Shown in pieces: positions 14,693-17,144 of a DNA stretch of 17,144 bases. Position 1 is the first letter of the stretch; the number at the start of each line of letters is the position of its first letter. This stretch comes from JAUVKA01 sp964465145 (lineage in GTDB: Bacteria; Bacteroidota; Bacteroidia; Bacteroidales; UBA12481): positions 1 through 17,144 of the forward strand of contig CAYXJR010000085.1 in the NCBI GenBank assembly GCA_964465145.1, in the 5' to 3' direction. Below the pieces are notes generated by a model. That model had not been told where the DNA came from and did not search any database. It worked only from the letters and a program-made list of their open reading frames with translations. A program made the position numbers and the translations under genes.

Positions 14693-15331
14693 ATGGAAAC
14701 TGTTTTGACCCCTTTTGTCTGGTATTATTACTATCAGACAAATCCCCATGAATCACATCGATACAAATCCTGGGAATACTGTTACAGATATTTTATGGTC
14801 AATAATGCAGAAGACCGAGACCTTGCCGGATTACATTTAGGCTTTTATTTGGCAAGTTGGGGTATGTTCAGGGGAGCAAGTGGATTGCTTCAAAAGGATT
14901 ACAAAATCTATGTTCCATTGATTGACATCCTAAAACAATACAGTCCTTTATCTAAAGAAGCCATCGGTACCTCTAAGTATTTACGTGGTGTTTTCGGCCT
15001 TAAACAGGATCTGTATAACTATTTTAAATCGAATGATATAATATCAGATCCATCTGATACGCTTATTTCCAAGATAATCCTTGGAACCCTTGGAATTACA
15101 CCAGCCTGGGATCGTTTTTTTAGAAAAGGCCTGAAGGAATATGGTTTTTCCAACATTGGGATGACCTCTAAAACCTTTATAGAATTGGGAAATTTCATTG
15201 AAGAGCATAAAGAGGAAATTCAAATTTTGCAGTCTAGAATCCGGGCATATGGCGAATTGGATTTTGATTATCCCACTATGAAGATTATTGATATGTTCTT
15301 TTGGCAGTTTGGGCAACCTGATGATGATTAA
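14693..15331 (+). CDS. Lone accessory protein, widespread-looking, unknown function (cargo gene candidate)
   Basis: A 212-residue soluble protein starting at ATG 14693. Notable segments are HESHRYKSWEYCYRYF, DLAGLHLGFYLASWGMFRGA followed by SGLLQKDYKIYVPLIDILKQ, and a long helical second half (IELGNFIEEHKEEIQILQSR). 'DLAxLHLxFYLASWGMxRGSSxLLQKDYK' is a pattern I have seen in hypothetical proteins of diverse bacteria, without a known function. There is no nuclease, ATPase or membrane motif. It is the only gene between Y1's terminator and the orphan B element, with its own 74-bp upstream region. A single gene placed between repeated elements is where cargo such as a phage-defence gene is often found, but defence activity is not shown by the sequence. 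Its composition is less G+C-rich than Y1 or radC. Confidence 0.8.
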   Translation: METVLTPFVWYYYYQTNPHESHRYKSWEYCYRYFMVNNAEDRDLAGLHLGFYLASWGMFRGASGLLQKDYKIYVPLIDILKQYSPLSKEAIGTSKYLRGVFGLKQDLYNYFKSNDIISDPSDTLISKIILGTLGITPAWDRFFRKGLKEYGFSNIGMTSKTFIELGNFIEEHKEEIQILQSRIRAYGELDFDYPTMKIIDMFFWQFGQPDDD

Positions 15332-15428
15332 ATCGCTTTTTCTCCACGCCTTAAAATTCAAATTGGCTTAGCAGTCAGTATATTCTTACAAGGCATTTGC
15401 ATTTTCACCGTCTCCAATCCTTAATTAT

Positions 15429-15560
15429 TTGCTAAGGTGTTTCTAACATTAGTGAGACACCATGGGTTCTCACAAGGATTTTCCCGCCATATACTTTCTG
15501 TTTTCCGGTATTTCAATTTGACCTGTTTGGGCTGATCTCTTTATGTGTCCCAAAATCGGC
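15429..15560 (+). repeat. Leader element B, copy 2 (orphan, not followed by a Y gene)
   Basis: Begins at TGCTAAG, carries a GGTGT/ACACC stem (15436-15461) and the core AAGGATTTTCCCGCCATATA / TTTCCGGTATTTCAATTTG (15475-15517), then GGGCTGATCTC. Unlike copies 1 and 3 it is followed not by a Y gene but by about 60 bp of unrelated sequence and leader A copy 2. Confidence 0.7.
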
Positions 15561-15620
15561 TTCTTTCCTGATTTATAGCATAAACCATCTAAAGAAGCAA
15601 AGTCCGAAAAGCTATTTTTT

Positions 15621-15865
15621 CCACTACACATTTTTTTCTCTATGCCTTCCAATTGGCTGACCAAGTTACTTCGCAACCAGGAAAATGTAAAGGGGCAGGA
15701 TCTTTCCTCGTTTCACTATGGATCAGGTCCTTCGGATTTGTTCAATTCATCCTGAATTGACATACACCCCGTTGACAATATTCCTGGCTTGCTCGTTGGT
15801 TCCTGTCATTAATTGACAGGCGTGCCAGATGCCTTAATAAATCCCCAGGGCAGGGGTGCTACCAC
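15621..15865 (+). repeat. Leader element A, copy 2 (upstream of the radC-like gene)
   Basis: Second copy of element A: the same two perfect inverted repeats (15742-15760 and 15802-15820), and a start codon 124 nt after the first hairpin, as in copy 1 (123 nt). It differs at about 14 of roughly 205 compared positions, none in the hairpin arms. The frame on the minus strand that crosses it (15470-15676) is not conserved with copy 1 and is probably not a gene. Confidence 0.85.
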
Positions 15866-16315
15866 ATGAATTTATTCCTTAATAATCTCGCTGAAATCAA
15901 GATTTCTTATTCCTCTAAAGTTCCTGCAAAAGATCGGCCTCAGGTCAGCTCATCTAGGGATGCCGAACAGAATTTCAGGCTGGTCTTTGATAATATTGAA
16001 TACCGCGAATCTTTCTACATCCTTCTCCTGAACAGATCCAACCGGATCCTCGGATTCAACCTTATCTCCCAGGGAGGTATTTCCGGAACTATTACCGATA
16101 TCCGAATGATATTCCAAACTGCCCTGAAAGCATGTGCCTGCGGCTTAATCATCGCGCACAATCATCCGTCTGGTAACCTGCAGCCTTCTTTAGCCGACAA
16201 AAAGATCACCCAAAAGATCAAGGAGGCCGGCCAGCTTCTGGATATTCATCTGCTGGATCACATTATCCTGACCAAAGATTCCTACTTCTCATTTGCAGAT
16301 GAATCACTCATTTAA
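15866..16315 (+). CDS. radC: RadC-like JAB/MPN domain protein
   Basis: A 149-residue protein of the RadC JAB-domain family. The JAMM metal site is complete: Glu48 (in YRESFYILLLN), then IIAHNHPSGNLQPSLADKK with His98, His100, Ser108 and Asp111. The FxxxNxxSxGGISGT strand typical of RadC (GFNLISQGGISGTITDIRMI) precedes it. The N-terminal helix-hairpin-helix domain of chromosomal RadC is absent, as usual for mobile-element copies; full-length RadC is about 220 residues. The role of RadC remains unclear even in well-studied bacteria (it is not a proven repair factor), so a peptidase or DNA-associated function should not be assumed. It is preceded by leader A and followed by its own terminator. 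The stop codon at 16313 lies on the edge of the terminator stem. Confidence 0.88.
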   Translation: MNLFLNNLAEIKISYSSKVPAKDRPQVSSSRDAEQNFRLVFDNIEYRESFYILLLNRSNRILGFNLISQGGISGTITDIRMIFQTALKACACGLIIAHNHPSGNLQPSLADKKITQKIKEAGQLLDIHLLDHIILTKDSYFSFADESLI

Positions 16316-16333
16316 GGGGCTTGCCCCTTTTTT
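16314..16333 (+). terminator. Terminator at the end of the radC-like gene
   Basis: AAGGGGC-TT-GCCCCTT forms a 7-bp stem followed by a run of T. It starts inside the gene's TAA stop codon, so release and termination are coupled. Confidence 0.85.
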
Positions 16334-16401
16334 TGTTCGGCTTTCCTTTTCCGATTTTTCCGGTCATGATTTCATTAACAGTATTATCGTCATAAATTCT
16401 C

Positions 16402-16554
16402 TGCTAAGATGTACCGGATATTCTCAGTTCACTTATGTTCCCACAATGATTTTCTCGGCATATCCTTGCCAGGGCTTCGGTATTCCAATTCCTCATTGCT
16501 GGGCTGATAATCTCCAGTCCTGTATCTGCATTTTAACTTAAATACTTAGAAATC
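16402..16554 (+). repeat. Leader element B, copy 3 (upstream of Y2)
   Basis: TGCTAAG at 16402, then CCGGATATTCTCAG and the core GATTTTCTCGGCATATCCTT / CGGTATTCCAATTCCTC (16447-16490) and GGGCTGAT. It runs 153 bp to the ATG of Y2. It has a 1-nt insertion relative to copies 1 and 2 in the core, which argues against coding. Confidence 0.8.
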
Positions 16555-16779
16555 ATGACTTACGAAAAAAATTACATTGGAAAAGGAAAGAGAAACGAAA
16601 AGATCGATTCAATCGTAAAATTCACCTTCAGACTGAAAGACCTGGAAGCTTTCGCATATGAATTTGAAGATGAAATGTATGTTTCAGTTGAAACAGCCCA
16701 GATGAAATCACCCGACAAATTTGGCCGCACACACAATGCCTGGGTTGCCGTCCTTACTAAAGATGAAAAGACTGAATAA
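16555..16779 (+). CDS. Y2, small 'YIGKGK' family protein, paralogue of Y1
   Basis: 74 residues (MTYEKNYIGKGKRNEKIDSI, then FRLKDLEAFAYEFEDEMYVS and PDKFGRTHNAW). About half the aligned positions match Y1, but the basic C-terminal tail of Y1 is missing and replaced by an acidic end (KDEKTE). The pair therefore has a shared core (YIGKGK, SIVK, AY-x-FE, YVS-E-AQM, FGRTH) and divergent tails, consistent with a duplicated gene that has changed partner or charge. It sits 153 bp after its B leader and just ahead of the terminator at 16804. There is no signal peptide or membrane segment. I know no function. Confidence 0.8.
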   Translation: MTYEKNYIGKGKRNEKIDSIVKFTFRLKDLEAFAYEFEDEMYVSVETAQMKSPDKFGRTHNAWVAVLTKDEKTE

Positions 16780-16803
16780 TATCAAACCCTTAATTTCAAA
16801 AAG

Positions 16804-16828
16804 AGCCCTTCGGGGCTTTTTTTTTTGC
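16804..16828 (+). terminator. Terminator after Y2
   Basis: AGCCC-TTCG-GGGCT, a perfect 5-bp stem with a stable TTCG loop, followed by more than ten T. It starts about 25 bp after the Y2 stop. Confidence 0.9.
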
Positions 16829-16829
16829 A

Positions 16830-17144
16830 TAATTTATATCCCTTCTGCCAATGCATATCCCTGGTTCATTAGTTTGGGATCATTCTGCTTATCATCACTC
16901 TTTTCAATCAGCCCAATAGCAGAGGATACAAAACCTGGAACCCCCCAAAAAACCAGACGGCAAGTTAAGCTACAAAAATGTAAAATTATCTATTGCTGAT
17001 CAAGGTAACTTTCATAACTTAGCGTATGATAAAATGATAAACATCCAATGCCAATGTTTAAAATCAAAAAAATGCTATTGCTAATAAGACCTAGCCCGAG
17101 TTTCCTAGTTAAGATTTCTTCTTGACCTTAACTATAAGGCAATA
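16830..17144. other. 315-bp terminal interval without a gene; inverted repeat near the end
   Basis: I see no credible gene; a frame starting at 16721 is a shadow of Y2 running through its terminator. The stretch is A+T-rich. TAGTTAAG (17106-17113) and CTTAACTA (17127-17134) form perfect 8-bp arms around a 13-nt centre close to the window edge, either a hairpin or a protein-binding palindrome. Confidence 0.5.

Noticed and set aside
15470..15676. Minus-strand 68-codon frame across B copy 2 and A copy 2
   Set aside because: The same frame is not open in the other copies (B copy 3 carries a 1-nt insertion), so it is a by-product of repeats.

Overview
The window looks like chromosomal or metagenomic DNA of a Bacteroidota bacterium. 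It has AT-rich intergenic DNA, almost no Shine-Dalgarno sequences, short secreted and lipoprotein genes, a lipoprotein ending in a Fibrobacter-type 'major paralogous' (FISUMP) domain, and phage-like genes of a style I associate with Bacteroidota prophages. The taxonomic call is inference from these traits; no rRNA or other marker gene is present.

Layout. (1) 1-672, minus strand: two tightly linked genes for small exported proteins. (2) 673-1539: no convincing gene, but five copies of the 9-mer GCACGATTT lie between 1059 and 1422, just outside the phage-like block. (3) 1540-5706, plus strand: a head module with two unknown proteins, a ClpP-type prohead protease with a scaffold-like tail, the major capsid protein, a tail-tube-like protein and a small basic-tailed protein, closed by a strong terminator at 5751. 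(4) 5877-9746, plus strand: a packaging module of overlapping genes, comprising an unknown protein, a phospholipase-D-like protein, a putative small terminase, another unknown and the large terminase. No portal, tape-measure or baseplate gene is visible, so the phage block is incomplete or rearranged. (5) 9747-10122: a convergent intergenic region packed with inverted repeats. (6) 10123-12772, minus strand: a small exported protein and a large Ig-like/FISUMP lipoprotein gene. The latter is interrupted by one in-frame TAG where a Trp codon is expected, and its GC content jumps sharply over the last 200 bp, resembling a diversity-generating retroelement (DGR) variable region. (7) 13253-16830, plus strand: small accessory genes arranged in repeated units. 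Two non-coding leader families (A, about 240 bp, 2 copies; B, about 155 bp, 3 copies) sit at fixed distances upstream of the genes: A-X1-X2-B-Y, then a lone cargo gene, an orphan B, and A-radC-B-Y'. Y and Y' are paralogues, and each Y, and radC, is followed by its own terminator.

How it may work together. Regions 3 and 4 would make a procapsid and package DNA. Region 7 looks like the early or accessory part of a mobile element of the same general type, with small genes under a shared, repeated cis-regulatory signal. Regions 1 and 6 read as host surface-protein genes between or beside the mobile DNA. The parts I rate most interesting are the A/B leader system, the GCACGATTT cluster, the nested inverted repeats after the terminase gene, and the putative hypervariable C-terminus with its amber codon.
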